In this document: in pieces, positions 42,377 to 51,208 of the stretch
Layout: each line of letters begins with the position of its first letter
How positions within the stretch are numbered: the first letter of the stretch is position 1
Source of the DNA: Nonomuraea muscovyensis
Lineage (GTDB): Bacteria; Actinomycetota; Actinomycetes; Streptosporangiales; Streptosporangiaceae
DNA length: 64,000 nt
Direction: 5' to 3'
NCBI RefSeq assembly: GCF_014207745.1
Contig: NZ_JACHJB010000002.1
Span: 2,294,001-2,358,000, forward strand
The notes under the pieces: model-generated
What the model was told of the DNA's origin: nothing
The model's database searches: none
What the model saw: the letters and a program-made list of their open reading frames with translations, nothing else
Program-made: the position numbers and the translations under genes

Positions 42377-42657
42377 GACGGCCTCCAGAGGTCCCGGACC
42401 ACCGGCCACACGGCCGTGGGTGCGGCGGCCGGGGTGCCGGGGCGGCGCTCCGGCACCCCGGCCGGCCCCTTCAGCACACACCCGGGGCCCGGCGGCTCCC
42501 AGAGGACGAGGTCCCGGGCCGCGCGGGACCAACGGCCCTGCCGACATCCGGTGGCGGAACGTCATCGGCCTGGGCATGGCCTGGACTCTGGACATGAACA
42601 CCCTCCAAATGATCACAATGGTCGCCGTCATCTCCACCGGAGAAAGCGGGAGCACTG

Positions 42658-43647
42658 TTGTCCAGACGCCGCAGGATGGTCGTGTCCATGGTTCTCGCCG
42701 GGCTGGTGGCGGTCGCCGCCGGTCCCGGAGCCGAGGCGGCCGGCGAGGCCGGCGACCCGGCTCGCCCGGGGCCGGTGTTCCGGACGGTCACCGACAAGAG
42801 CGCGCTCCTGTCCCTCCAGACGTTCGGCCGCCCGGACGGCCGGGACATGGTCTTCCGCATCTCGGGATCCGTCTACACCGACATCCCGGGCAACGCGCAG
42901 CAACCGCGGCTGAGCCACGGCCGCAAGCTGTTCAACATCGAGGGCTACAACATCCGGCGGCTCTACCGGGTGCCGGGCACCACGCAGCTCTACCAGCTCT
43001 CCCGCGAGATCGTCTTCTACACCGACCCCGCCGACCCGACGCAGATCGTGCGGGAGTGGGCCAACCCGATCGACGGCAGGACGTACCCGGTCGTGCCGAT
43101 CAACAACGACACGGTGAACTTCGGCCCGTTCGACGTCACCCCCTCCTTCCAGGGCCCGCCGCTGCGACAGCTGCACGACGAGACCGTGTGGAGCAGCGAC
43201 ATCCCGGTCCGCGTCGACTACGGCGCCGCGCTGGGCGAGACGTTCGGGCTGGTGAACGGCGTCTACACGGCGCAGGAGATGTTCGACTTCTCGGTGGACG
43301 ACCGTGAGGTGAGGGCGCGGACCGTCCCGGGCACGGTGCCGCCGGGCGCGATGCGGACCAAGATCAGCTGGGCGCGGACGAGCCCGTGGGCGCCGTTCAT
43401 GTGCCTGGCCGAGAGCGCCGTCCCCGGACGCCTCAACTACCACGCCCGCGCCTGGTCGCTGCCGTCGTACCGGCACCTGGAGCCGTGGCTGCGCGCCGAG
43501 GTGGAGGCCCGCTACCCGCTCTACACGGCCGCCCCGCCGTCGCCCGGACCGAGCCAGAACTCGTGGACCTCCTTCCACGCCAAGCAGCTCCGCGGCGGGG
43601 CAACCACGTGGACGGACTGGTGCGCCGCGAGCGGGAAGACGTCGTGA
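42658..43647 (+). CDS. Secreted DUF1838-family protein
   Basis: 329 residues. Signal peptide (1 to about 27, ending AEAA). The mature protein has DUF1838 features: VFRISGSVYTDIPG, then REWANPIDGRTYPVVPINND and a closing TSFHAKQLRGGATTW. Function unknown. The start is TTG 42658, five bases after GGGAG; ATG 42676 is less well placed. It overlaps the aldehyde dehydrogenase start by GTGA, and DUF3598 follows, so the three probably serve one catabolic or detoxifying route. Confidence 0.78.
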   Translation: MSRRRRMVVSMVLAGLVAVAAGPGAEAAGEAGDPARPGPVFRTVTDKSALLSLQTFGRPDGRDMVFRISGSVYTDIPGNAQQPRLSHGRKLFNIEGYNIRRLYRVPGTTQLYQLSREIVFYTDPADPTQIVREWANPIDGRTYPVVPINNDTVNFGPFDVTPSFQGPPLRQLHDETVWSSDIPVRVDYGAALGETFGLVNGVYTAQEMFDFSVDDREVRARTVPGTVPPGAMRTKISWARTSPWAPFMCLAESAVPGRLNYHARAWSLPSYRHLEPWLRAEVEARYPLYTAAPPSPGPSQNSWTSFHAKQLRGGATTWTDWCAASGKTS

Positions 43648-45098
43648 CGCCCGTCCTCGACCCCCTCACCGGCCGGGTCGAGCGCCCCCTGGCCCCCGTC
43701 TCCCCGGACCGCCTGGCCGCCACCGCCGCCGCCCTCCGCGCCATGGCCCCCGCCTGGACCGGCGCACCGGCCTCCCCCGAAGGGCGGGCCGTGGGCTGGG
43801 AGCGGCGGGCGGCGGCGCTGACGCGGTTCGGGGCGGCCGTCGCGCGCGACGAGGAGCTGGCGGCGGCACTGGTCGCCGACACCGGGCGGGTCGCCGAGTC
43901 GCTGCTGGAGACGCGGGCCGTCGCCGCCCTGGTCGCCCGCTGGGTGCGGCAGGCGCCCGCGCTGCTCGCCCCACCGCCCGAACGCCCCGCGTCCCTGCCG
44001 GGAGGTCCAGGAGCACCGCCCCACCCCGCGGAGCCGCAGGTGGTGGTGGCGGGGGACGTGGTGCCGTACGAGCTGGTCGGGGTGATCGGCCCGTGGAACT
44101 TCCCGCTGCTGCTCAGCCTCATCGACGCGGTGCCCGCGCTGGCCGCCGGCTGCACGGTGCTGGTCAAGCCGAGCGAGGTCACCCCCCGGTTCATCGAGCC
44201 GCTGATGCGCCTCGTGCCCGAGGAACTGCCGCTGCGGGTCGTCGAGGGTGACGGGACGACCGGCGCCGCCCTGGTGGACCTGGTGGACGCCGTGGTGTTC
44301 ACCGGCAGCGTGCCGACGGGGTCACAGGTGGCGCGGGCGGCGGCCCGCGCGTTCGTCCCGGCGTTCCTGGAGATGGGCGGCAAGGACCCGGCGATCGTGC
44401 TCGCCGGCGCCGACCTCGACCGGGCGGCCTCGGCGATCCTGTGGGGCGGCACGGCCAACGCCGGCCAGTCCTGCCAGTCGATCGAGCGGGTCTACGTGGC
44501 GCGGACCGTGTACGAGGAGTTCCTGGCGCTGCTCGCCCGCAAGGCCGCCGGGGTGCGGCTGACGTGCGAGGGCGGCCCCATCGGGCCGATCATCGAACCG
44601 CGGCAGGCGGACGTGATCGCCGCCCACCTGGCCGACGCCGCCGCCAGGGGCGCGGTCACGCACACGGGCGGCCGGATCGAACGACACGGCGGGGGCCACT
44701 GGTGCCGCCCGACCGTGCTGTCGGAGGTGGACCACTCGATGCTCGTCATGACCGAGGAGACGTTCGGCCCCGTCCTGCCGGTCATGGCCGTGGACGGGCC
44801 CGGCGAGGCGGTGGCCCTGGCCAACGACTCGGTGTACGGGCTGTCGGCGGCGGTCTTCGCCGGTTCGGAGGAGGAGGCGCTGGCGGTGGCCGCCCGGCTG
44901 CGCGCCGGCGCGATCAGCGTGAACGACGCCTCCCTGACGGCGTTCGTGCACGACGGCGAGAAGCACGCGTTCGGGCGGTCCGGCCTCGGCGGCTCCCGCA
45001 TGGGTGCCGCGTCGATCGCCCGTTTCCTGCGCCGCCGGGCGTTCCTGGTCAACCGGTCCACCGCCGCCGACCCGTGGTGGCACACGAGCGAGGAGTAG
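43644..45098 (+). CDS. NAD(P)-dependent aldehyde dehydrogenase
   Basis: 484 residues. Motifs: VGVIGPWNFPLLLSL (cofactor entry), LVKPSEVTP, FTGSVPTGSQVAR, catalytic Glu243 (FLEMGGKDP), nucleophile Cys277 (NAGQSCQSIERVYV), EETFGPVLPV and a C-terminal GSRMG. All key residues are intact. Substrate unknown. GTG 43644 overlaps the DUF1838 stop. Confidence 0.92.
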   Translation: MTPVLDPLTGRVERPLAPVSPDRLAATAAALRAMAPAWTGAPASPEGRAVGWERRAAALTRFGAAVARDEELAAALVADTGRVAESLLETRAVAALVARWVRQAPALLAPPPERPASLPGGPGAPPHPAEPQVVVAGDVVPYELVGVIGPWNFPLLLSLIDAVPALAAGCTVLVKPSEVTPRFIEPLMRLVPEELPLRVVEGDGTTGAALVDLVDAVVFTGSVPTGSQVARAAARAFVPAFLEMGGKDPAIVLAGADLDRAASAILWGGTANAGQSCQSIERVYVARTVYEEFLALLARKAAGVRLTCEGGPIGPIIEPRQADVIAAHLADAAARGAVTHTGGRIERHGGGHWCRPTVLSEVDHSMLVMTEETFGPVLPVMAVDGPGEAVALANDSVYGLSAAVFAGSEEEALAVAARLRAGAISVNDASLTAFVHDGEKHAFGRSGLGGSRMGAASIARFLRRRAFLVNRSTAADPWWHTSEE

Positions 45099-45101
45099 AG
45101 C

Positions 45102-45545
45102 ATGGGACTGCGTTCGGAGATGCCGCTGCTGGCCCGCCACGAGGGCGAGTGGGCGGGCGAGTACGTGCACCTCGACCGGCTCGGCGCGGTGCTAGACCGG
45201 CACCGCGTCGCGATGACGTGCGCCATCGTCGGCGACGCCGCCTACCACCAGACCAACCGCTACACCTGGGACGACGGGCGGGCCGAGGTGCACGAGTTCC
45301 CGGGCGTCTACCTGGGCGGCGGCCGGTGCGGGTTCGACACCGACCGGCTGCGGGGCGAGTTCTGGGAGCTGGACGACACCACGATCTACCTGACCTGGCG
45401 GTACAAGGCCGAGGAGGAGAACCTGCGGCTGTACGAGCTGATCGTGCTGAGCGACGACGGCGCGTCGCGCAGCAGGGTCTGGCAGTGGATCAGGGACGGG
45501 GTGTGCGTGCGGCGGACCCTGATCGACGAGAGGCGGGTGGGCTGA
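45102..45545 (+). CDS. DUF3598-family protein
   Basis: 147 residues, lipocalin-like beta-barrel. Segments: LARHEGEWAGEYVHLD, NRYTWDDGRAEVHEFPGVY and IYLTWRYKAEEENLRLYEL. It starts 3 bases after the aldehyde dehydrogenase stop. Barrel proteins of this type may carry hydrophobic ligands, here perhaps the aldehyde substrate, but that is inference. Confidence 0.78.
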   Translation: MGLRSEMPLLARHEGEWAGEYVHLDRLGAVLDRHRVAMTCAIVGDAAYHQTNRYTWDDGRAEVHEFPGVYLGGGRCGFDTDRLRGEFWELDDTTIYLTWRYKAEEENLRLYELIVLSDDGASRSRVWQWIRDGVCVRRTLIDERRVG

Positions 45546-45647
45546 GTGTGACGGCGTTCCGCGCTCGCGCTCCGGACGCGAACCCGGGCGGTGGCCTCCG
45601 TCGTCACGGCCGAGCGACACGGCCCGCCACCGGAGCCGACCGGCAGG

Positions 45648-45706
45648 CCGTCGCTCAGGCCGCGTCGTTCAGGCGGTGTCGCTCAGGCCGCCGTCGCTCA
45701 GGCCGC
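45648..45706. repeat. About 15-bp tandem repeat at the permease 3' end
   Basis: CCGTCGCTCAGGCCG recurs with small changes about four times (from about 45648, 45661, 45677, 45691). The last copy covers the stop codon of the minus-strand permease, so it again looks like duplication of a gene end. Confidence 0.5.
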
Positions 45707-46492
45707 GTCGCCGCGGGCGCTCACGTGCCAGCTCAGCACGCGCCGCTCGACGGCCAGGAACGCGACGTTGAGCAGCACCCCGAGCACGCCCAGCAGCACG
45801 ATCCCGGCCCACATGGCCGGGATGTCGAACTGGCTCTGCGCCTCCAGCATGCGGTGCCCGATCCCCTCGGTGCTGCCGTACAGCTCCGAGATCACCATCA
45901 TGATGAGCGCCAGCGAGACGCTGAGCCGCAGCCCGGCGAAGATCTTCGGCGCGGCGGCGGGCAGGATGATCCGCACCAGGCGCGTGCCCGCGCCGAGCCG
46001 GAACACCTGGCCGGTCTCCAGGTAGCGGCGGTCCACGGTGCGCCCGCCGTCCATCGCGTTGATCAGCACCGGCCAGACGACGCCGTACACGATCGCCGCG
46101 ACCTGCATCGGCGTGCCGATCTTGAACAGCAGCAGGAACACCGGCAGCAGCGCGGACGGCGGCACCGAGCGGCCGAAGTGCAGCAGCGGCTCGGCCAGCG
46201 CCGCGAGCGTGCGCGAGCGGCCCATGGCCAGGCCCAGCGCCACGCCCACGGTCGCGGCCAGCGCCCAGCCGGCGAACAGCCTGCCGAGGCTCGGCAGCAG
46301 GTCGTGGACCGCCTCCTGGGTGAGGAACAGGCCGGCCGGCGGCCCGGAGAACCACAGCTCGTGCAGCCTGGCCACGATCGCGGTTGGCGGCGGGAAGTAG
46401 ACGGCCTCGGCCCGCCGGGTGGCCACCTCCCACAGCACGGCGGCCACGGGCAGCAGCCAGTACCAGCGCGCCCTGGCGAGGAACCCGCTCAC
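45698..46492 (-). CDS. NitT/TauT-type ABC transporter permease, second
   Basis: 264 residues, six or so membrane segments. The SsuC/TauC-like EAA loop region reads YLETGQVFRLGAGTRLVRII and then LPAAAPKIFAGLR. GTG 46492 overlaps the stop of the other permease (GTGA). Together with it and the binding protein it forms an importer for an organic anion such as a sulfonate, nitrate or pyrimidine-like compound; specificity is not readable. The ATPase is not encoded here. Confidence 0.88.
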   Translation of the reverse strand: MSGFLARARWYWLLPVAAVLWEVATRRAEAVYFPPPTAIVARLHELWFSGPPAGLFLTQEAVHDLLPSLGRLFAGWALAATVGVALGLAMGRSRTLAALAEPLLHFGRSVPPSALLPVFLLLFKIGTPMQVAAIVYGVVWPVLINAMDGGRTVDRRYLETGQVFRLGAGTRLVRIILPAAAPKIFAGLRLSVSLALIMMVISELYGSTEGIGHRMLEAQSQFDIPAMWAGIVLLGVLGVLLNVAFLAVERRVLSWHVSARGDAA

Positions 46493-47271
46493 ACCGCCTC
46501 CCCCGTCCGGACCGTGTGCCAGCGGAACAGCCGCCGTTCCCCGGCGGCGAACAGCAGGCTGGCGGCCAGCCCGAGCAGCCCCGCCCACACGACTCCGGCG
46601 AGCACCCGGTCCGGCCGGTTGGCGCTGCCGGCCTCCACCAGGTAGGCGCCGATGCCGCCCCCGCCGGGTGAGATGATCTCGACGCTGACCGCGACGATGA
46701 GGGTGACGCCGACGGCGATCCGCACGCCGGTGGCGATGAACGGCGCGGCGCTGGGCAGCGAGACCCGCAGCGCCACGGACGGCTCGCCGAAGCCGAAGCC
46801 GCGCAGCGTGTCCTTGGCCAGCGGATCGACGTCCGCGAGCCCGTACAGGGTGTTGATGAGCAGCGGCCAGCAGCAGGTGTAGACGATCAGCGACGTCTTG
46901 GCGTCGGCGCTGTCGGTGAACAGGAACATGGCCAGCGGGATGAGCGACACGGACGGGATCGGGCGCAGGAACTCGACCAGCGGGCGCACGGAGCGTTCCA
47001 CCACCGGGACCGTGCCCAGCAGCAGCCCGGCGGGCACGGCGGCGGCGAACGCGATGAGCAGTCCGGAGGCGCACGCGGCCAGCGTCGCGAGCACATGCCG
47101 GTGGAACTCGCCGTCGGCCGCCAGCTCGGCCGCCGTGGCGAGGACGACGGAGACGTACGGCAGGACGTCCCGGTCGATGATCCCGAGACGCCCCGCGGCC
47201 TCGAGGAGGGCGAGGAACCCGACGACGCCGACCGCGCCGAGGGCTCCCCGCCGGAACGCGGAAGGGATCAT
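46489..47271 (-). CDS. NitT/TauT-type ABC transporter permease, first
   Basis: 260 residues. Membrane helices and the loop DPLAKDTLRGFGFGEPSVAL, with LPSAAPFIATGVRIAVGVTL after it, are those of SsuC-like permeases. ATG 47271 overlaps the stop of the binding-protein gene (ATGA). The two permeases differ enough to form a heterodimer. Confidence 0.88.
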   Translation of the reverse strand: MIPSAFRRGALGAVGVVGFLALLEAAGRLGIIDRDVLPYVSVVLATAAELAADGEFHRHVLATLAACASGLLIAFAAAVPAGLLLGTVPVVERSVRPLVEFLRPIPSVSLIPLAMFLFTDSADAKTSLIVYTCCWPLLINTLYGLADVDPLAKDTLRGFGFGEPSVALRVSLPSAAPFIATGVRIAVGVTLIVAVSVEIISPGGGGIGAYLVEAGSANRPDRVLAGVVWAGLLGLAASLLFAAGERRLFRWHTVRTGEAV

Positions 47272-48254
47272 CCGAGTGTGGCCGCGATCTGCTGCGTCAC
47301 GTCGGGCTTCTTCTTCAGGTAGCCGTATCCGGCCAGCAGGTCGCCCAGCTTCTGCAGCTTGGCCTTGTCGACCTCCATGGAGTAGACGCCCAGCTTCATC
47401 GAGGCGGCCGTCTCGGCGGGGATCTGCGTGTAGGTGGGGATGGCCTCGTTGACGGCGTTGCGGTCGCTGCCCGCGATGAGCTGCGCCCTGGCCAGGGCGC
47501 GGTGGAACGCCTTGGCGGTGTTGGGGTTCTTGGTCAGCCACGCCTCGGAGACACCCCAGCCGTCGACGGGGATGCTCGCGGTCGGGCCGCTCATCGTGTC
47601 GATCACCTCGACGGCGCCCAGCTCGGTCTTGGCGGCGGTGAGGAACGGCTCCACCAGCCAGGCGGCGTCCACCTTGCCCGACGACAGCGCGGCGAGCTGG
47701 TCGGCGAACGGCACGGCGACGTACTTGACGTCGGTCGGCGCGAGCCCGGCCTGCTCCAGGTGGGCGTTGGTGACCGTCTGGCCGAGCGCCTTGAGCACGT
47801 TGACCGCGACGGTCTTGCCCTTGAGGTCCGCCGCCGTCTTGACCGCGGAGTCCTTGGGCACCACGACGGAGGCCATGCCAGGGGCCGCCTCCTGGCTGTG
47901 CTGGAACAGCTTCAGCTTGGCCGCGCCCGAGTCGTTGATCGCCAGCAGCGACACGTAGCTGGTGAGGAAGGCGTCCATGCTGCCGTTCATGATCTTCGGC
48001 ATGACGGCCTGCGGGGCCTGGATGATCTCGGTCTTGACGGTGAGGCCCTCCTCCTTGAAGAAGCCCCTCTTCTGCGCGATGAACAGCGGCGCCGAGGAGG
48101 GTACGGGCACCACGCCGACGGTGAGCGTCGTCTTCTCCAGGGAGCCGCCGCTCTGGCCCGGCTCGGCGGCGCCGGAGGACGTCGTGCCCCCGCCGCAGGC
48201 TGCCAGGCCCAACGCGATCGCGAGCCCGGCGACGCAGGCACGTGCGAACTTCAT
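47268..48254 (-). CDS. NMT1/SsuA-like ABC substrate-binding lipoprotein
   Basis: 328 residues. Lipoprotein signal peptide with lipobox LAAC near residue 20. The NMT1-type fold shows VGVVPVPSSAPLFIAQKRGF near the mature start, QAPQAVMPKIMNGSMDAFLT, and LKGKTVAVNVLKALGQTVTN. ATG 48254 is taken; the open frame continues upstream but that part is a remnant of a related gene (see 48325-48410). Confidence 0.9.
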   Translation of the reverse strand: MKFARACVAGLAIALGLAACGGGTTSSGAAEPGQSGGSLEKTTLTVGVVPVPSSAPLFIAQKRGFFKEEGLTVKTEIIQAPQAVMPKIMNGSMDAFLTSYVSLLAINDSGAAKLKLFQHSQEAAPGMASVVVPKDSAVKTAADLKGKTVAVNVLKALGQTVTNAHLEQAGLAPTDVKYVAVPFADQLAALSSGKVDAAWLVEPFLTAAKTELGAVEVIDTMSGPTASIPVDGWGVSEAWLTKNPNTAKAFHRALARAQLIAGSDRNAVNEAIPTYTQIPAETAASMKLGVYSMEVDKAKLQKLGDLLAGYGYLKKKPDVTQQIAATLG

Positions 48255-48611
48255 CGAATCTCCTTGAGTGGGGAGACCTCCGCCGTCGAGGCGCGGGGAG
48301 GGGAACCGGGAGGAGGTCGCCTTGCCGGGGACGGACAAGGAGCCCATGCTACCGTTCGTGATCTTCGACATCACGGACGACGGGGCCTCCTCGGCGATTC
48401 GAGTTTCCATGCCGGGCGGTGATCGTACCGACTATCGGCGGCCATTGCCACAATTGCCCTGCGCCCCAGGAGAATGGGACTTTAATTGAACCGTTAAAAC
48501 GTCAACTAATCCGCCGACTTGACCCCCGGTATTCGCCCACGAAAACGTCTCAGAATGGCGCGAGAACCGGGTTCCCTTTCCCGCCGCACCCGCGCGGGAC
48601 CACCCCGCGGC
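48255..48611 (-). promoter_or_regulatory. Intergenic region upstream of the NitT-type operon
   Basis: 357 bases. The part near the start codon contains the binding-protein gene remnant. Around 48480-48530 is an AT-richer patch; on the minus strand TTGACG is followed 15-16 bases later by TAAAGT, a possible promoter. Nothing else recognisable. Confidence 0.35.
48325..48410 (-). pseudogene. Fragment of a second NMT1-type substrate-binding gene
   Basis: On the minus strand it codes EEAPSSVMSKITNGSMGSL, which matches QAPQAVMPKIMNGSMDAFL inside the adjacent intact gene; the DNA matches at roughly 38 of 47 positions over 48347-48393. Only about 25 codons remain recognisable. Either an internal piece of the gene was copied into its own leader, or a neighbouring paralogue decayed. 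Confidence 0.55.
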
Positions 48612-51062
48612 TCACACCGGCGCGTCCGTACGCCGCGCGGCACCGCCCGCCCACCTCGCCAGGTCGCAGAGGAACGGCGTGAGCAGGGCCGCCCCGAACG
48701 CCATGGCCCAGCCCACCGGCGGGAGCGGCGCCAAGGCGAGGAGCAGGCCGAGCGGCGGCACCAGCGTCACCATGGCCTGCAGGGCGGCGGTGCCCAGCAC
48801 GGCGGCGAGCACCGCCCGCCCGCGCAACCAGCCCGCCTCGAACGTCCAGCGCCGTGCCCTGGCCACGTACGCCAGGGTCAACCGGGCGAAGACGAGCGTG
48901 AGCACGGCCTGGGTCCTGACCTGCTCGTCGCTCCAGCCGAGCCGCCTGGCCACCTCCACCGCCGCGAACACCAGCAGCCCGACGATCAGTGAGCGCACGG
49001 CGATGCGGGCCAGGACCCGGCCGGACAGCAGCCCGTCGCGGGCGGGAAGGCCGGACAACGGGTCGCCGGGCGCCCGGTCCAGGCCGAGGGCGATGGCGGG
49101 GATGCCGTCGAGGACGAGGTTGATCCACAGCAGTTGCACCGGCAGCAGCGGGATGACCAGGTCCGGCCAGGCGAACAGGCCCACCAGCACGAGGAAGATC
49201 TCGGCCAGGTTCCCGGTGAGCAGGTAGCCGATCATGGAGCCGACATTGTGGTGCAGGCGGCGGCCCTGCCGCACGCCGGTGACGATGGTGCCCAGCTCGC
49301 CGTTGGTGACGACCACGGCGGCAGCCTCGCGGGCGACGTCGGTGCCCTCGTCGCCGGCCATGGCGACGCCGACGTCGGCGTGGCGCAGGGCGGGCGCGTC
49401 GTTGACACCGTCACCGGTCATCGCGACGACCTCGCCGCTGTCGCGCAGCGCCTGGACCAGGTCGAGCTTGGTCGCCGGGTCGACGCGGGCCAGCACCCCC
49501 GCCTCTCGCAGCCGCTGGGCGCGGTCGCCGCCGTCGAGCCCGGCGCCGGTGACGACGGGCTCGGGTTCGATGCCGACCTCCTCGGCCACGGCGCGGGCGG
49601 TGTCGGGGTGGTCGCCGGTCACCATGACCACGCGGATGCCGCCTTCGCGGCAGTCGGCGACGGCCTGCGCGGCCGAGGCGCGGATCTCGTCGCTGAGACA
49701 GACCAGCCCGACGGGGCGCAGGCCGGCGGCGTCGAGGTCGTCGGTGTCGCGTTCGGCGAGCGCCAGCACCCGCAGCCCCTTGCGCGCCAGCTCCGGAACG
49801 GCGCGGGCCAGCAGGCCGGTCGCCTCGCCGGGCGCGCACCGGGGCAGCACCACCTCGGGCGCGCCCTTCACGGTCAGCACCGGCCCGTCGGTGACGACCG
49901 CCATGGAGCGGGTGTCGGCGTCGAACGGCCTGGTGGCCAGCCTCGCCTCGCCGGGTGCGCGGCGTACCCCGTGGCGACCGGCGGCGTCGAGGAGGGCCAC
50001 GTCCACGGCGTCGCCCAGCCCGTCGCGGGCGTCGTTGCAGCGCACGGCGGCCAGCCACAGGTCGGCCCCGGGTACGGCGACGTGGTCGGTGACGGCGAGC
50101 CGGCCGGTGGTGAGCGTGCCGGTCTTGTCGGTGGCGATCACGGTCGTGGCACCGAGCGCCTGGATGGCCGACAGCCGACGGACGATCACGCCGAGCCTGG
50201 CCATGCGCTGCGAGCCGAGCGCCAGGGCCGTGGTGACGGCCGCCGCCATGCTCTCGGGCACCGCCGCGATGGCCAGCGCCACCCCGGCCAGCACCAGATC
50301 CAGCGGCGCGATCCCGCCCCTGGCCAGGCCGAGCGCCACCATGACCACGCCGGCCGCGACGGCGAGCACGCCGATGCGCTTGGAGACCTTGGCCAGCTCC
50401 ACCTCCAGCGGCCCCTTGACGTGGCCGTGCAGCGCGGAGGCGATGCGGCCCATCTGCGTGCCGGCGCCGGTCCGCTCCACCAGCGCGACGCCCGAGCCGC
50501 GCACCACCATGCTTCCGGAGAACAGCTCGCCGTCGCGGTCGCCCAGCGGGCCGTCGGTCGCGCCGCCCGGCCGCTTGCCCGCCGAGCGGGACTCGCCGGT
50601 CAACATGGACTCGTTCACCGCCAGCGAGGCCGCCTCCAGCACCCGGCCGTCGGCGGGCACCCGGTCGCCGGCCGCCACCTCCACCACGTCGCCGGGGACG
50701 ACCTCGGCGGCCGGGACGCGCCGGACGACACCGTCGCGGCGCACCTTGGCCATCGGCGCCGTCATGGTCCGCAGGGCGCGGACCGCCTGCTCGGCCTTCA
50801 TCTCCTGGGTCACGCCGATGGTCACGTTCACCAGGAGGATGGCCACGATGGCGGCGCCCTCGGGCACCTCCCGCAGCACCAGCAGCGTCACCGCGCCCGC
50901 GCCGAGCAACAGGATCGACAGGGGGTCGGCGAGCTGGCGCGCGATCCGGACGAACACCGACGGCGGCTTGGGCTCCGGCAGCGCGTTGGGGCCGTGCTCG
51001 GCGAGCAGGCGGGCGGCGGCGTCGTCGCTCAGCCCGTTCCGGGCATGCGTGGTGGCGTCCAT
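48612..51062 (-). CDS. P-type cation-transporting ATPase, CtpF/SERCA-like
   Basis: 816 residues. N-terminal cation-ATPase domain (LSDDAAARLLAEHGPNALPE); actuator loop TGES at 155-158. Membrane helix M4 has AAVPESMAAAVTTAL (PES in place of PEGL). Phosphorylation site Asp312 in TDKTGTLTTG. Hinge MTGDGVNDAPALRHADVG and C-terminal helices follow. The PE motif in M4 suggests Ca2+ or a similar ion. Mycobacterial CtpF is DosR-induced, and a DevR-like box lies upstream here too. Complete gene, monocistronic. Confidence 0.9.
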   Translation of the reverse strand: MDATTHARNGLSDDAAARLLAEHGPNALPEPKPPSVFVRIARQLADPLSILLLGAGAVTLLVLREVPEGAAIVAILLVNVTIGVTQEMKAEQAVRALRTMTAPMAKVRRDGVVRRVPAAEVVPGDVVEVAAGDRVPADGRVLEAASLAVNESMLTGESRSAGKRPGGATDGPLGDRDGELFSGSMVVRGSGVALVERTGAGTQMGRIASALHGHVKGPLEVELAKVSKRIGVLAVAAGVVMVALGLARGGIAPLDLVLAGVALAIAAVPESMAAAVTTALALGSQRMARLGVIVRRLSAIQALGATTVIATDKTGTLTTGRLAVTDHVAVPGADLWLAAVRCNDARDGLGDAVDVALLDAAGRHGVRRAPGEARLATRPFDADTRSMAVVTDGPVLTVKGAPEVVLPRCAPGEATGLLARAVPELARKGLRVLALAERDTDDLDAAGLRPVGLVCLSDEIRASAAQAVADCREGGIRVVMVTGDHPDTARAVAEEVGIEPEPVVTGAGLDGGDRAQRLREAGVLARVDPATKLDLVQALRDSGEVVAMTGDGVNDAPALRHADVGVAMAGDEGTDVAREAAAVVVTNGELGTIVTGVRQGRRLHHNVGSMIGYLLTGNLAEIFLVLVGLFAWPDLVIPLLPVQLLWINLVLDGIPAIALGLDRAPGDPLSGLPARDGLLSGRVLARIAVRSLIVGLLVFAAVEVARRLGWSDEQVRTQAVLTLVFARLTLAYVARARRWTFEAGWLRGRAVLAAVLGTAALQAMVTLVPPLGLLLALAPLPPVGWAMAFGAALLTPFLCDLARWAGGAARRTDAPV

Positions 51063-51098
51063 GCCTCCAGCAGATCATCCGGAACGGCACAGCCGCCC

Positions 51099-51134
51099 CA
51101 GCCGAAGGTCCCGCAGCGCTGGGACCTTCGCCCC
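51099..51134 (-). promoter_or_regulatory. DevR-box-like sites before the P-type ATPase
   Basis: GGGAC-CTTC-GCCCC at 51121-51134 (9 of 10 arm bases) and, in the minus reading, GGGACCTTCGGCTG at 51112-51099 (one good arm); centres 22 bases apart, the nearer about 43 bases from the ATG. Confidence 0.55.
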
Positions 51135-51162
51135 CACGGGTCACACGCCGCTTGCCCCGGCT

Positions 51163-51201
51163 GCCGGGGCGCGGGCGGAGCGAGCCCGCCCGCGCCCCGG
51201 C
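51163..51201 (-). terminator. Hairpin terminator after the secreted glycosidase gene
   Basis: Perfect 16-bp stem (GCCGGGGCGCGGGCGG / CCGCCCGCGCCCCGGC) with a 7-base loop, 8 bases after the stop of the minus-strand gene. Confidence 0.75.
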
Positions 51202-51208
51202 GACGAGG

